A stretch of 64,000 nt of DNA. Source: an uncultured Clostridia bacterium (GTDB lineage Bacteria > Bacillota > Clostridia > Oscillospirales > Acutalibacteraceae). The notes under the pieces were generated by a model. The model was given only the letters and a program-made list of their open reading frames with translations, was not told where the DNA came from and made no database searches. The stretch is taken from assembly GCA_944376655.1 (NCBI GenBank), contig CALWDJ010000004.1:1-64000 (forward strand), in the 5' to 3' direction. Positions 50,693 to 59,004 of this stretch are shown piece after piece (the stretch's first letter is position 1; each line of letters begins with the position of its first letter). Position numbers and translations under genes: made by a program.

Positions 50693-50758
50693 ATGTCCGT
50701 ATACGCTATGTATCGATTTTATTACTTTAATACGGACTGCCTGTATACCAGAGCTTAA
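50693..50758 (+). CDS. Leader peptide rich in Tyr and Phe (aromatic operon attenuator)
   Basis: A 21-codon ORF beginning MSVYAMYRFYYFN and ending before TAA at 50756-50758. Five Tyr (codons 4, 7, 10, 11, 18) and two Phe (9, 12) make up a third of it; six of the seven lie within codons 4-12, including the run Tyr-Arg-Phe-Tyr-Tyr-Phe (50711-50728). The GGGTGGG ribosome site is well spaced (about 5 nt). It follows a strong promoter and precedes a terminator, in front of a complete Phe/Tyr biosynthesis operon. Role by analogy: ribosome stalling on uncharged tRNA-Tyr/Phe favours antitermination. Experimental evidence is lacking. Confidence 0.85.
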   Translation: MSVYAMYRFYYFNTDCLYTRA

Positions 50759-50840
50759 GGTTTTCTTTCAGCTTTAAGATGTACGGACAGCCCGCAATCG
50801 CTCATGCAATTAAGCAGGAACGTATTGCGGGCTTATTTTA
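50733..50840 (+). promoter_or_regulatory. Attenuator RNA with antiterminator and terminator structures
   Basis: Terminator: AGCCCGCAAT (50789-50798) pairs with ATTGCGGGCT (50824-50833), followed by TATTTTAT. Antiterminator: 50733-50746 can pair with 50781-50794 (12 of 14 positions, two wobbles), with a nested 7-bp hairpin 50754-50760/50772-50778, occupying six bases of the terminator left arm. Early leader codons (50695-50701, GTCCGTA) can pair with 50731-50737 and also with 50782-50789, competing with the antiterminator. Confidence 0.75.
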
Positions 50841-50858
50841 TGGAAATGGGTGATTTGA

Positions 50859-52043
50859 ATGATCAACGGAAGAATGACCGAACTCGGAAAAAAGCGCTCG
50901 GTCATAAGGGAAATTTTCGAGTATGCCAAGACAAGAAAGGCAGAAATAGGCGACAGCAAAGTATTTGATTTCAGCATAGGAAACCCGAGCGTTCCGGCTC
51001 CCGCCGCCGTTACCGAGGCAATGAAAAGGCTTATAAACGAGACTGACCCGGTGCAGCTTCACGGGTACACCTCCGCTCAGGGCGACGCCGGAGTAAGAAA
51101 GGCGATTGCCGATAACGTAAAGTCGCGCTTTGATTTTGACGCCGACCCGAATCTTATTTATATGACCTGCGGCGCCGCGGCCTCGCTTACGGTAACGCTT
51201 AACGCAATCGTAAACAGCGGAGATGAAATAGTGGTGCTGGCGCCTTATTTCCCGGAATACCGTGTTTTCGCCGAAAAAGCGGGCGCGGCGGTTGTCGAGT
51301 CTCCATGCAGAGAGGGCGATTTTCAGATTGACTTTGAGGCGCTTAAAAAGGCGGTTACCTCAAAAACAAAGGCGGTTATAGTAAACTCACCGAACAATCC
51401 CACCGGCGCTGTTTTTTCGGAGGATACAATCAGAGAGCTTGCGCTGCTGCTTGAAAACCGTCAGCGTGAGTACGGAACCGATATATACATAATAGCGGAC
51501 GAGCCGTACAGGGAGCTTGTTTACGGTGCCGATGTTCCTTATATTCCAAAGTTTTATAAAAACACCGTTGTCTGCTATTCGTACAGCAAGTCGTTCTCAC
51601 TGCCCGGCGAGCGTATAGGCTATATACTTGTTTCGCCTGAATGTAAGGACTGCGGCGAGCTTTACGCCGCGGTCTGCGGAGCGGGCAGGGCTCTCGGCTT
51701 TGTCTGCGCGCCGAGCCTTCTTCAGTATACTGTAAGAGACTGTGTAGATGTAAAGCCCGACCTTGAAACCTATAAGACGAACCGTGATATATTTTACGGC
51801 GCGCTTACTTCATACGGATATACCGTAGTACCGCCGGACGGCGCGTTTTACCTTTTTGTAAAATCACCCGAGCCGGACGCCTACGCTTTCTGCGAGCGCG
51901 CAAAGAAATATGAGCTTCTGCTCGTTCCGGGCGATGATTTCGGATGTAAGGGCTATGTGCGCATATGCTACTGCGTATCGCGCGAGCAGATAGAAAACTC
52001 TCTTCCGGCGTTCAAGGCGCTTATCGAAGAATATAATAAATAA
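50859..52043 (+). CDS. Class I/II PLP aminotransferase (probable aromatic aminotransferase)
   Basis: A 394-residue fold-type I aminotransferase. PLP-Lys in SYSKSFSLPGERIGY (about 245-259), NSPNNPTGAVF and IIADEPYRELVYG are conserved, and the C-terminal Arg region RICYC lies near the end. As first gene of an operon that makes prephenate and arogenate-pathway intermediates, it likely transaminates phenylpyruvate and 4-hydroxyphenylpyruvate (or prephenate). Aspartate aminotransferase is the alternative name. It follows the attenuator terminator by about 19 nt; GGGTGA is the ribosome site. Confidence 0.88.
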   Translation: MINGRMTELGKKRSVIREIFEYAKTRKAEIGDSKVFDFSIGNPSVPAPAAVTEAMKRLINETDPVQLHGYTSAQGDAGVRKAIADNVKSRFDFDADPNLIYMTCGAAASLTVTLNAIVNSGDEIVVLAPYFPEYRVFAEKAGAAVVESPCREGDFQIDFEALKKAVTSKTKAVIVNSPNNPTGAVFSEDTIRELALLLENRQREYGTDIYIIADEPYRELVYGADVPYIPKFYKNTVVCYSYSKSFSLPGERIGYILVSPECKDCGELYAAVCGAGRALGFVCAPSLLQYTVRDCVDVKPDLETYKTNRDIFYGALTSYGYTVVPPDGAFYLFVKSPEPDAYAFCERAKKYELLLVPGDDFGCKGYVRICYCVSREQIENSLPAFKALIEEYNK

Positions 52044-52055
52044 CCGGTGGTAAAT

Positions 52056-53159
52056 ATGACTGAACTGGAAAAGGCAAGAAATGAGATAAACAGGATCGAC
52101 AGCCGCATGGCGGAGCTTTTTGAAGAGCGTATGGCGGCTGTAAAGACCGTCGCGGAGTACAAAAGGAAAAACGGAATAAGGGTCACCGACCAGGCGCGTG
52201 AGGCTGAGGTCATAGCGCGCAATTCGGCACTTGTGAAAAGCGAGACCGTAAGGCCTTATTATGTCAGCTTTCTTCAGAATAATATGGAGCTGTCGAAGGC
52301 GTATCAGCACCGTCTGCTTGAGGGTATGCGGGTAGCTTACAGCGGCGTGGAGGGCGCGTTTGCCAATATCGCCGCCAGCCGTATTTTTCCTGACGCTAAA
52401 GCGGTCTCCCATTCCGATTTCAAAACAGCGTACGATTCGGTCGTCAACGGCGAATGTGACTGCGCCGTTCTTCCGATTGAAAACAGCCATAACGGCGACG
52501 TGGCTCAGGTAATGGATCTTACCTTTTTCGGAACGCTCTATATAAACGGAATTTACGATATTGAGGTAGTTCAGAACCTTCTCGCCGTAAAAGGTACGAC
52601 TATGGACGAGGTAAAGCGTGTAATAAGTCACCCGCAGGCGCTCGGCCAGTGCGCGAAATATATAAGAGAGCACGGCTTTGAGCCGGTCGAGGCGGTCAAT
52701 ACCGCCGTTGCGGCAAAGCAGGTAGCGGAGTTCGGCAGACACGATACCGCGGCGATAGGAAGCGACGAGGCGGCGGCAAAGTTCGGCCTTAAAAAGCTCG
52801 AGGCACATATAAACGAAAGCGGAAACAATACGACGCGCTTCGCCGTTTTCTCGAAAACGCCGAAGACCTCCGCCGAAAAGGACAATCAGTTTATAATGCT
52901 CTTTACCGTATCAAATGAGGCGGGCGCGCTCGGCAAGGCGATAAACACGATAGGAAAGCACGGCTTTAACCTGCGCGCGCTTAAATCCCGCCCCACAAAG
53001 GAGCTTATCTGGAGCTATTATTTCTACGCTGAGGGCGAGGGCAATATAAACAGCGAAAAAGGCAGAGAAATGATAGAGGAGCTCAAGGAAAACTGCAGCA
53101 CCCTGCGGATTGCCGGCAGCTTTGAAAAGGAAATTATACTTAGGGGGAGCGAAAAGTGA
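52056..53159 (+). CDS. pheA: Bifunctional chorismate mutase/prephenate dehydratase (P-protein)
   Basis: A 367-residue fusion. Residues 1-~90: AroQ-type chorismate mutase (NEINRIDSRMAELFEERMAAVKTVAEYKRKNG); ~95-285: prephenate dehydratase (AYSGVEGAFANIAASRIFP, SHPQALGQC and NTTRFAVF); ~290-367: ACT domain with LKSRPTKELIWSYYFYAEGEG (ESRP-type), for phenylalanine feedback inhibition. ATG 52056 is chosen with CCGGTGG upstream. Catalyses chorismate to phenylpyruvate. Its end overlaps aroB by 4 nt. Confidence 0.96.
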   Translation: MTELEKARNEINRIDSRMAELFEERMAAVKTVAEYKRKNGIRVTDQAREAEVIARNSALVKSETVRPYYVSFLQNNMELSKAYQHRLLEGMRVAYSGVEGAFANIAASRIFPDAKAVSHSDFKTAYDSVVNGECDCAVLPIENSHNGDVAQVMDLTFFGTLYINGIYDIEVVQNLLAVKGTTMDEVKRVISHPQALGQCAKYIREHGFEPVEAVNTAVAAKQVAEFGRHDTAAIGSDEAAAKFGLKKLEAHINESGNNTTRFAVFSKTPKTSAEKDNQFIMLFTVSNEAGALGKAINTIGKHGFNLRALKSRPTKELIWSYYFYAEGEGNINSEKGREMIEELKENCSTLRIAGSFEKEIILRGSEK

Positions 53160-54166
53160 TTTTACCCGTAAAAACCTCGTCGGGCGGATATAATATTTAT
53201 CTTGAACGGGGCGCTCTTTTAAAAGCAGGGGAATATTTCAACCTTGACCGCAGAGTGCTTGTCGTGACCGACAGCGGAGTGCCCAGCCAATATTCAGAAA
53301 CAGTCGCAAAGCAGTGCAAAACCCCTTTTATCGTGACCGTGCCTGAGGGAGAGACCTCGAAATGCTTTGATGAGTATAAAACACTTTTGTCCGCGCTTGT
53401 GGATAACGGCTTTACCCGCAGCGACTGCGTTGTGGCGGTAGGCGGCGGCGTTGTCGGCGATATGGCGGGCTTCGCCGCGGCAAGCTATATGCGCGGAATT
53501 TGCTTTTACAATATCCCAACGACTGTGCTTTCGCAGGTCGATTCATCGGTCGGGGGCAAGGTGGCGATTGATTTTGGCGGGTACAAGAATATTGTTGGCG
53601 CGTTTTATCCGCCGTCCGGCGTAATTATTGACCCCGATACGCTTAAAACGCTTCCCGCGAGACAGATTTCAAACGGGCTTGCTGAGGCGCTTAAAATGGC
53701 GCTGACCTCTGACCCGGAGCTTTTTGAGATATTTGAAAAAGGAAATGCGGTAAAGGAAATAGATACCGTAATAGAGCGTTCGCTTAAAATAAAGCGCTCT
53801 GTTGTTGAGCAGGACGAAAAAGAGGGCGGTCTCCGCAAAATACTTAATTTCGGTCATACTCTGGCTCACGCGATTGAGAGCCAGAACGGTATGCAGAACC
53901 TTTACCACGGCGAGTGCGTGGCGCTCGGTATGCTGCCGATGTGTTCGGAAAAAGTGCGGAAAAGACTGGCGCCTGTTCTTGAAAGCCTTAACCTTCCTGT
54001 CAGCACCGATATTGACGCGAAGGCGGTTATCGACGCGGTGCGGCATGACAAGAAAATGTCCGGCGATAAGATAACCGTTATTTATGTTCCGGAAATAGGC
54101 AGCTATGAAATGAAAAAAATGCCGTTCGGCGAATTTGCGGACGGAATCAAGGAGACATTCGCATGA
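53156..54166 (+). CDS. aroB: 3-dehydroquinate synthase
   Basis: The 336-residue NAD- and metal-dependent second shikimate enzyme. VAVGGGVVGDMAGFAAASYMRGI, PTTVLSQVDSSVGGKVAIDFGGYKNIVGAFY and LNFGHTLAHAIE (metal His) are diagnostic. GTG start overlaps the pheA stop; GGGGAG upstream. Overlaps aroC by 4 nt (ATGA). Confidence 0.97.
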   Translation: MILPVKTSSGGYNIYLERGALLKAGEYFNLDRRVLVVTDSGVPSQYSETVAKQCKTPFIVTVPEGETSKCFDEYKTLLSALVDNGFTRSDCVVAVGGGVVGDMAGFAAASYMRGICFYNIPTTVLSQVDSSVGGKVAIDFGGYKNIVGAFYPPSGVIIDPDTLKTLPARQISNGLAEALKMALTSDPELFEIFEKGNAVKEIDTVIERSLKIKRSVVEQDEKEGGLRKILNFGHTLAHAIESQNGMQNLYHGECVALGMLPMCSEKVRKRLAPVLESLNLPVSTDIDAKAVIDAVRHDKKMSGDKITVIYVPEIGSYEMKKMPFGEFADGIKETFA

Positions 54167-55254
54167 AAAATACGTTCGGCAGCTCAGTGTCGTTAACTCT
54201 GTTCGGGGAAAGTCACGGCGCCGCGATAGGAGCGGTTATCGACGGAATCGCTCCCGGAATAAAAATAGATGAGGATTTTATCCGCAGTCAGCTTTCCTTG
54301 CGCCGCCCGGTAGGGTTGATTTCCACTCCGAGGGTCGAGCCTGACGAGTTTGTTATCGAAAGCGGAGTTTTTGAGGGGAAAACCACCGGAACGCCGATAT
54401 GTATTTTGATTCCGAACGTCAATACAAAATCAGAGGATTACAGCGAGATAAGAAGCAAGGCGCGCCCGGGACACGCCGATTATACGGCGTATGAAAAGTA
54501 CCACGGGTTTGAGGATTACCGCGGAGGCGGTCATTTCAGCGGCAGGTTAACAGCCGCTGTCGTGGCGGCGGGCGCGGTAGCGCTTTCGGCGCTTAAAGGA
54601 AAAGGCATAAATATAGGCACTCATATCGCAAGGCTCGCCGGAATTGCCGACAGAGGCTTTAAAGATTACGAAAGTGATATTAAAAAACTTTCGGAAATGC
54701 AGTTTGCTGTATTTGATACGGCGGCGGCCGAAAAAATGAAAGAGGAAATTATTGCCGCTAAAAATGTCGGGGACAGTGTGGGCGGAGTGCTTGAGACCGC
54801 TGTTACGGGACTTCCCGCCGGAGTGGGCGAGCCGTGGTTTGACAGTGTGGAAAGCCTTTTGTCGCACGCGCTCTTTTCTGTTCCCGCCGTAAAAGGCGTG
54901 GAATTCGGCGGCGGCTTTTCGCTCTGCAATATGCGCGGAAGTCAGGCAAACGACCCGTTAAGAACCGAAAACGGTAAAATATTTACCCTTACAAACAACA
55001 ACGGCGGTATAAACGGCGGCATCACCAACGGTATGCCGGTTGTTTTCCGCTGCGCGGTAAAGCCTACTTCCACAATACACATCAGTCAGCAGACGGTTGA
55101 TTTTATAAATATGGAAAATGTCGATTTTCTCGCCGGCGGACGGCACGACCCCTGTATTGTTCACCGTGCGAGGATAGTGGTTGACAGTATTACGGCGCTT
55201 ACCTTATGCGATATTTTAAGCGCGAGATTCGGAACGGATTGGTTGGCGGAATAA
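54163..55254 (+). CDS. aroC: Chorismate synthase
   Basis: The 363-residue FMN-dependent last enzyme of the common pathway. GESHGAAIGAVIDG at the start (residues 14-27), RPGHADYTAYEKYHGFEDYRGGGHFSGR and the C-terminal RHDPCIVHRARIV are family signatures. Start overlaps aroB stop as ATGA; ends one base before the aroE-aroK start (TAATG overlap). Confidence 0.97.
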   Translation: MKNTFGSSVSLTLFGESHGAAIGAVIDGIAPGIKIDEDFIRSQLSLRRPVGLISTPRVEPDEFVIESGVFEGKTTGTPICILIPNVNTKSEDYSEIRSKARPGHADYTAYEKYHGFEDYRGGGHFSGRLTAAVVAAGAVALSALKGKGINIGTHIARLAGIADRGFKDYESDIKKLSEMQFAVFDTAAAEKMKEEIIAAKNVGDSVGGVLETAVTGLPAGVGEPWFDSVESLLSHALFSVPAVKGVEFGGGFSLCNMRGSQANDPLRTENGKIFTLTNNNGGINGGITNGMPVVFRCAVKPTSTIHISQQTVDFINMENVDFLAGGRHDPCIVHRARIVVDSITALTLCDILSARFGTDWLAE

Positions 55255-56507
55255 TGGAATACGGTTGCATTGGGGAAAAGCTGTCGCACAGCTTTTCAAA
55301 AATAATTCATTCGCAGCTTGCCGATTATGATTATGAGCTTTGTGAAATACCGAAAGACGGGCTTGATTCATTTATGCGAAAAGCCGATTTTAAGGCGATA
55401 AATGTGACAATACCTTATAAGCAGGCGGTAATACCGTATCTTCACGTTATAAGCGATACGGCGCATAAAATAGGCGCGGTAAACACGATTGTCAATAACG
55501 GCGGTAAGCTGTACGGCTATAACACCGATTTTTCGGGTATGCGCTCCCTTATAAAAAAGCAGGGGGCGGAGCTTGAAGGCAAAAAGGTGCTGGTTTTAGG
55601 CAGCGGAGGCACCTCAAAAACGGCGGCTGCGGTTGCTGAAAGTCTCGGTGCGGCAGAGGTTTACAGGGTATCGAGAAGCGGACGGGACGGCGCGGTTACT
55701 TACGGAATCGCTCTTTCCGAGCATATTGACGCACAGGCAATAATAAATACCACGCCCTGCGGAATGTATCCGAATATAGGAGCTTCGGCGGTTGATATAT
55801 CCCTTTTCAAAAATCTTTACTCCGTGACCGACGCGGTTTATAACCCGCTTTGCTCGGAGCTTGTCATATCAGCAAGGCAAAAGGGGATAAATGCACGGGG
55901 CGGACTTTATATGCTGGTGGCGCAGGCGGCTTTTGCGGTCGAGAAGTTCACCGGCGAGACAGTTTCGGAGGATAAAATTCAGTCGGTCTATGAGAAAATA
56001 CTCCGTGATAAAAAGAATATCGTACTGATAGGCATGCCGGGCTGCGGGAAAACAACAATAGGTAAAAAGGCGGCTGAAAGACTCGGTAAGAAATTCGTTG
56101 ATACTGACGATGTGATAGTCAAGACTGCCGGAATGTCAATTCCCGATATTTTTTCAAGGTACGGCGAGGAAAAATTCAGGGATATTGAATCCGAAGTTAT
56201 CAAAAAGGTTTCCGGAATGCAGTCCGCAGTGATAGCCACAGGCGGCGGAGCGATTTTGAGAGAAAATAATGTTTCGCTTTTGAAGGAAAACGGATTCGTG
56301 GTCTTTATCGACCGACCGGTTGAAAAGCTGGTTACAACAGATGACCGTCCGCTTTCGTCGAACCGTGAGCTGCTTTTAAAGCGGTACACTGAAAGATACG
56401 GAATATACTGCGGCGCGGCTCAGGCAAAAATTGAAGCGGCTGATGACCTTCTGAAGAATATAAACACGGTAACAGAGGTTTTTCTTAATGAAAATTTTAG
56501 TGATTAA
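55254..56507 (+). CDS. Shikimate dehydrogenase-shikimate kinase fusion (AroE-AroK)
   Basis: A 417-residue bifunctional protein. Residues ~1-258: shikimate dehydrogenase (IGEKLSHSFSKIIHSQL, VTIPYKQAVIPYL, GAVNTIVN, NTDFSGM, VLGSGGTSKTA). Residues ~262-417: shikimate kinase with Walker A GMPGCGKTT (about 266-274), FVDTDDVIVK and RDIESEVI, ending in the RPLSSNR lid region. Separate genes are more common; this fusion catalyses two consecutive steps, dehydroshikimate to shikimate to shikimate 3-phosphate. ATG 55254 shares a base with the aroC stop. Confidence 0.95.
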   Translation: MEYGCIGEKLSHSFSKIIHSQLADYDYELCEIPKDGLDSFMRKADFKAINVTIPYKQAVIPYLHVISDTAHKIGAVNTIVNNGGKLYGYNTDFSGMRSLIKKQGAELEGKKVLVLGSGGTSKTAAAVAESLGAAEVYRVSRSGRDGAVTYGIALSEHIDAQAIINTTPCGMYPNIGASAVDISLFKNLYSVTDAVYNPLCSELVISARQKGINARGGLYMLVAQAAFAVEKFTGETVSEDKIQSVYEKILRDKKNIVLIGMPGCGKTTIGKKAAERLGKKFVDTDDVIVKTAGMSIPDIFSRYGEEKFRDIESEVIKKVSGMQSAVIATGGGAILRENNVSLLKENGFVVFIDRPVEKLVTTDDRPLSSNRELLLKRYTERYGIYCGAAQAKIEAADDLLKNINTVTEVFLNENFSD

Positions 56508-56943
56508 CGGACCGAATATAAATATGCTCGGTATAAGAGAGCCGGGAATTTACGGAAAAGACAGCTACGAGACGCTTTGCGCCAATATAAGACAATACGC
56601 GGACAAAAACGGTGCCGTTGTAAAGCTGTACCAGTCGAACCACGAGGGCTGTCTTGTTGATGAAATACAGGCGGCATACGGGGTGTTTGACGGAATAGTC
56701 ATAAATCCCGGCGCCTATACTCATACGAGCGTCGCCCTGCTTGACGCTGTAAAGGCTGTTTCGATTCCAACGGTCGAGGTGCATATATCCGATATTTCCT
56801 CGCGCGAGGAATTCAGGCAGATAAGCTATATCCGCGCCGCCTGCGTCAAAACAATAAGCGGACACGGCATAGACGGCTATACCGAGGCGATACAATTCCT
56901 TATAGATAATTACGGTAAAAAAAATGATAGTCACGGTCGGTAA
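56488..56943 (+). CDS. aroQ: Type II 3-dehydroquinate dehydratase
   Basis: A 151-residue dodecameric type II dehydroquinase. INGPNINMLGIREPGIYG with catalytic Tyr 23, YQSNHEGCLVDEI, INPGAYTHTSVALLDAV and VEVHISDISSREEFR are all present. It catalyses dehydroquinate to dehydroshikimate. Overlaps the AroE-AroK gene by 20 nt and aroA by 20 nt, indicating coupled translation. Confidence 0.96.
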   Translation: MKILVINGPNINMLGIREPGIYGKDSYETLCANIRQYADKNGAVVKLYQSNHEGCLVDEIQAAYGVFDGIVINPGAYTHTSVALLDAVKAVSIPTVEVHISDISSREEFRQISYIRAACVKTISGHGIDGYTEAIQFLIDNYGKKNDSHGR

Positions 56944-58135
56944 GAGCGCGGCGGCGGGCTCTGTAAAGGCGCCGCCCTCAAAAAGTATGGCGCACAGGTA
57001 TCTTATCTGCGGCGCCCTGTCGTCGGGCAGTGAAATCAAAGGTGTTGATTTTTCCGAGGATATTAAGGCTACCCTCGGCTGCCTTGAATCGCTCGGAGCC
57101 CGTGTGAAAATTGAAGACAATTCTGTTTTTATCGGCGGCGTCGCGACAGCAGGGAAAACGGTTAAAGAAAATCTATTCTGCGGAGAAAGCGGCAGCACAC
57201 TGCGCTTTATGATTCCGCTTTGCCTGCTTGAGGATAAAAAATTCACCCTTTCGGGCACGGAGAGGCTCTTCAGCCGCTCTCTTTCGGTGTATGACGATAT
57301 CTGCCGCTCGCAGGGTATAGAGTTCAAGCAGGATAAAAAAAGCGTCACGCTCAAAGGAAGGCTTGCCTGCGGCGGTTACGCTGTGCGGGGAGATATATCG
57401 AGCCAGTTCATAAGCGGACTGATGTTTGCTCTGCCGCTGCTTGCCGGCGACAGTACTGTTGATATTACCGGCGCGCTTGAGAGCGCCTCTTATCTAGGTA
57501 TGACGGTAAAGGCGCTTGCTGATTTCGGTGTGCGTGTAAAAAGGGCGGACGAGCATACCTTTTACATAAAAGGCTCACAAAGCTATAAGCCGAGAGAGCT
57601 TGCGGTTGAGGGTGATTATTCAAACGCCGCGTTTTTCTCCGCGCTTAATTTGACCGGCGGCAACGTTTCGGTAAGGGGACTCAGCAAAAAAACTTCGCAG
57701 GGAGATGCGGTTTATCCGGAGCTTTTTGAAAAAATTGCAAAAGGTACGCCGGATATTGATATATCTGACTGTCCGGATTTAGGTCCGGTGCTTATGGCGG
57801 CTGCCGCTGTTAAAAACGGTGCGCACTTTACCGGAACGCACCGCCTTAAAATTAAGGAAAGCGACCGCGGTGCGGCAATGGCTGAGGAGCTTTTAAAGTT
57901 CGGCTGCCATACAGATGTCGGTGAGAACGAGATAACAGTTCATAAATGCGATTTGAAAACTCCGGAACTTCCGCTCTACGGTCATAATGACCACAGAATT
58001 GTAATGTCGCTCGCCGTGCTCTGTACTCTTACGGGCGGCACCATATACGGCGCTGAAGCGGTTGCAAAAAGCCTGCCGGACTTTTTTGACCGTCTCAGCT
58101 TACTCGGCGTTGATATTAAGGTGGAAAATAAATGA
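56924..58135 (+). CDS. aroA: 3-phosphoshikimate 1-carboxyvinyltransferase (EPSP synthase)
   Basis: A 403-residue EPSP synthase. PPSKSMAHRYLICGAL (residues ~14-29), LFCGESGSTLRFMIPL, DISSQFISGLMFALPLL and KIKESDRGAAMAEEL are conserved. It lies in the coupled cluster: overlaps aroQ by 20 nt and tyrA by 4 nt (ATGA). Sensitivity to glyphosate cannot be judged with certainty. Confidence 0.96.
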   Translation: MIVTVGKSAAAGSVKAPPSKSMAHRYLICGALSSGSEIKGVDFSEDIKATLGCLESLGARVKIEDNSVFIGGVATAGKTVKENLFCGESGSTLRFMIPLCLLEDKKFTLSGTERLFSRSLSVYDDICRSQGIEFKQDKKSVTLKGRLACGGYAVRGDISSQFISGLMFALPLLAGDSTVDITGALESASYLGMTVKALADFGVRVKRADEHTFYIKGSQSYKPRELAVEGDYSNAAFFSALNLTGGNVSVRGLSKKTSQGDAVYPELFEKIAKGTPDIDISDCPDLGPVLMAAAAVKNGAHFTGTHRLKIKESDRGAAMAEELLKFGCHTDVGENEITVHKCDLKTPELPLYGHNDHRIVMSLAVLCTLTGGTIYGAEAVAKSLPDFFDRLSLLGVDIKVENK

Positions 58136-58992
58136 AATTAAGTAAGGATATGAATATTCTGATTGTCGGTCTGGGGCTTCTCGGCGGCAGCTATGCGGAA
58201 GGATTAAAAAAGCAGGGATTTAAAGTAAGTGCGATTACAAAGGAAGAGTCGTCTGTTGATTTTGCTCTGGAAAAAGGAATTATTGATTACGGCACTGTAA
58301 AAATTGAGCCTGAACTGATAGCAAACGCCGACCTTACGGTGTTCGCGCTTTATCCGCATATTTTTATAGAATGGATAAAGGAAAATCAGCAGTATTTTAA
58401 AAGCGGGGCGGTAATAACCGATGTAACGGGAGTAAAAGGCTGTATCGTAGGAAAAATACAGAGCATTTTAAGGGAAGACGTGGAATTTATCGCCGCTCAC
58501 CCTATGGCGGGACGTGAAGTCTGCGGCGTTGAAAACAGTACCTCTGAAATATTTAAGGGCGCTAACTATATAGTCGTTCCTACCGAGAAGAACACACCTG
58601 ATGCAATCGAGCTTTGCAGGGATTTGGGTGAGAAGCTCGGTTTTTATCAGGTGGCAGAGCTTTCGGTTGAAATGCACGACCGTATGATAGGCTTTTTATC
58701 ACAGCTGACTCATTGTATTGCCGTATCGCTTATGTGCTGCAACAGTACGCCTGATCTTGAAAAGTATACCGGCGACTCATTCAGGGATTTAACAAGGATT
58801 GCACGCATAAACGATGAAATGTGGAGCGAGCTTTTTCTTGACAATAAAAATGTTTTGCTTGCCGAGATGGAGCGCTTCAGAAGCTCTTTTGACGAGCTGT
58901 ACGAAAAGATAAATACAGGTGACCGTGAAGGAATGCGGGAAATGATGCGGCTTTCCACAAGTCGCCGCAAGCTTTTTGATAAAATATTGTAA
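58132..58992 (+). CDS. tyrA: Prephenate/arogenate dehydrogenase
   Basis: A 286-residue NAD(P)-dependent dehydrogenase. N-terminal Rossmann motif IVGLGLLGGSYAEGL (residues ~10-24), catalytic region AHPMAGREVCGVENS with the conserved His, and the all-helical C-terminal domain. It makes 4-hydroxyphenylpyruvate (or tyrosine from arogenate). It lacks an ACT domain, so tyrosine control probably acts through the DAHP synthase or at transcription. Follows aroA by overlap and precedes the DAHP synthase by 12 nt. Confidence 0.95.
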   Translation: MKLSKDMNILIVGLGLLGGSYAEGLKKQGFKVSAITKEESSVDFALEKGIIDYGTVKIEPELIANADLTVFALYPHIFIEWIKENQQYFKSGAVITDVTGVKGCIVGKIQSILREDVEFIAAHPMAGREVCGVENSTSEIFKGANYIVVPTEKNTPDAIELCRDLGEKLGFYQVAELSVEMHDRMIGFLSQLTHCIAVSLMCCNSTPDLEKYTGDSFRDLTRIARINDEMWSELFLDNKNVLLAEMERFRSSFDELYEKINTGDREGMREMMRLSTSRRKLFDKIL

Positions 58993-59004
58993 GGTGAAAC
59001 AGTT

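Noticed and set aside
50608-50858. T-box riboswitch ahead of the aromatic operon
   Set aside because: The leader lacks the T-box sequence and stem I features and instead has a leader ORF rich in Tyr/Phe; attenuation by translation is the better reading.
51864-52808. Long open frame on the minus strand opposite the aminotransferase and pheA genes
   Set aside because: It overlaps two well-supported genes on the other strand, has no ribosome site or family resemblance, and is explained by their codon bias.
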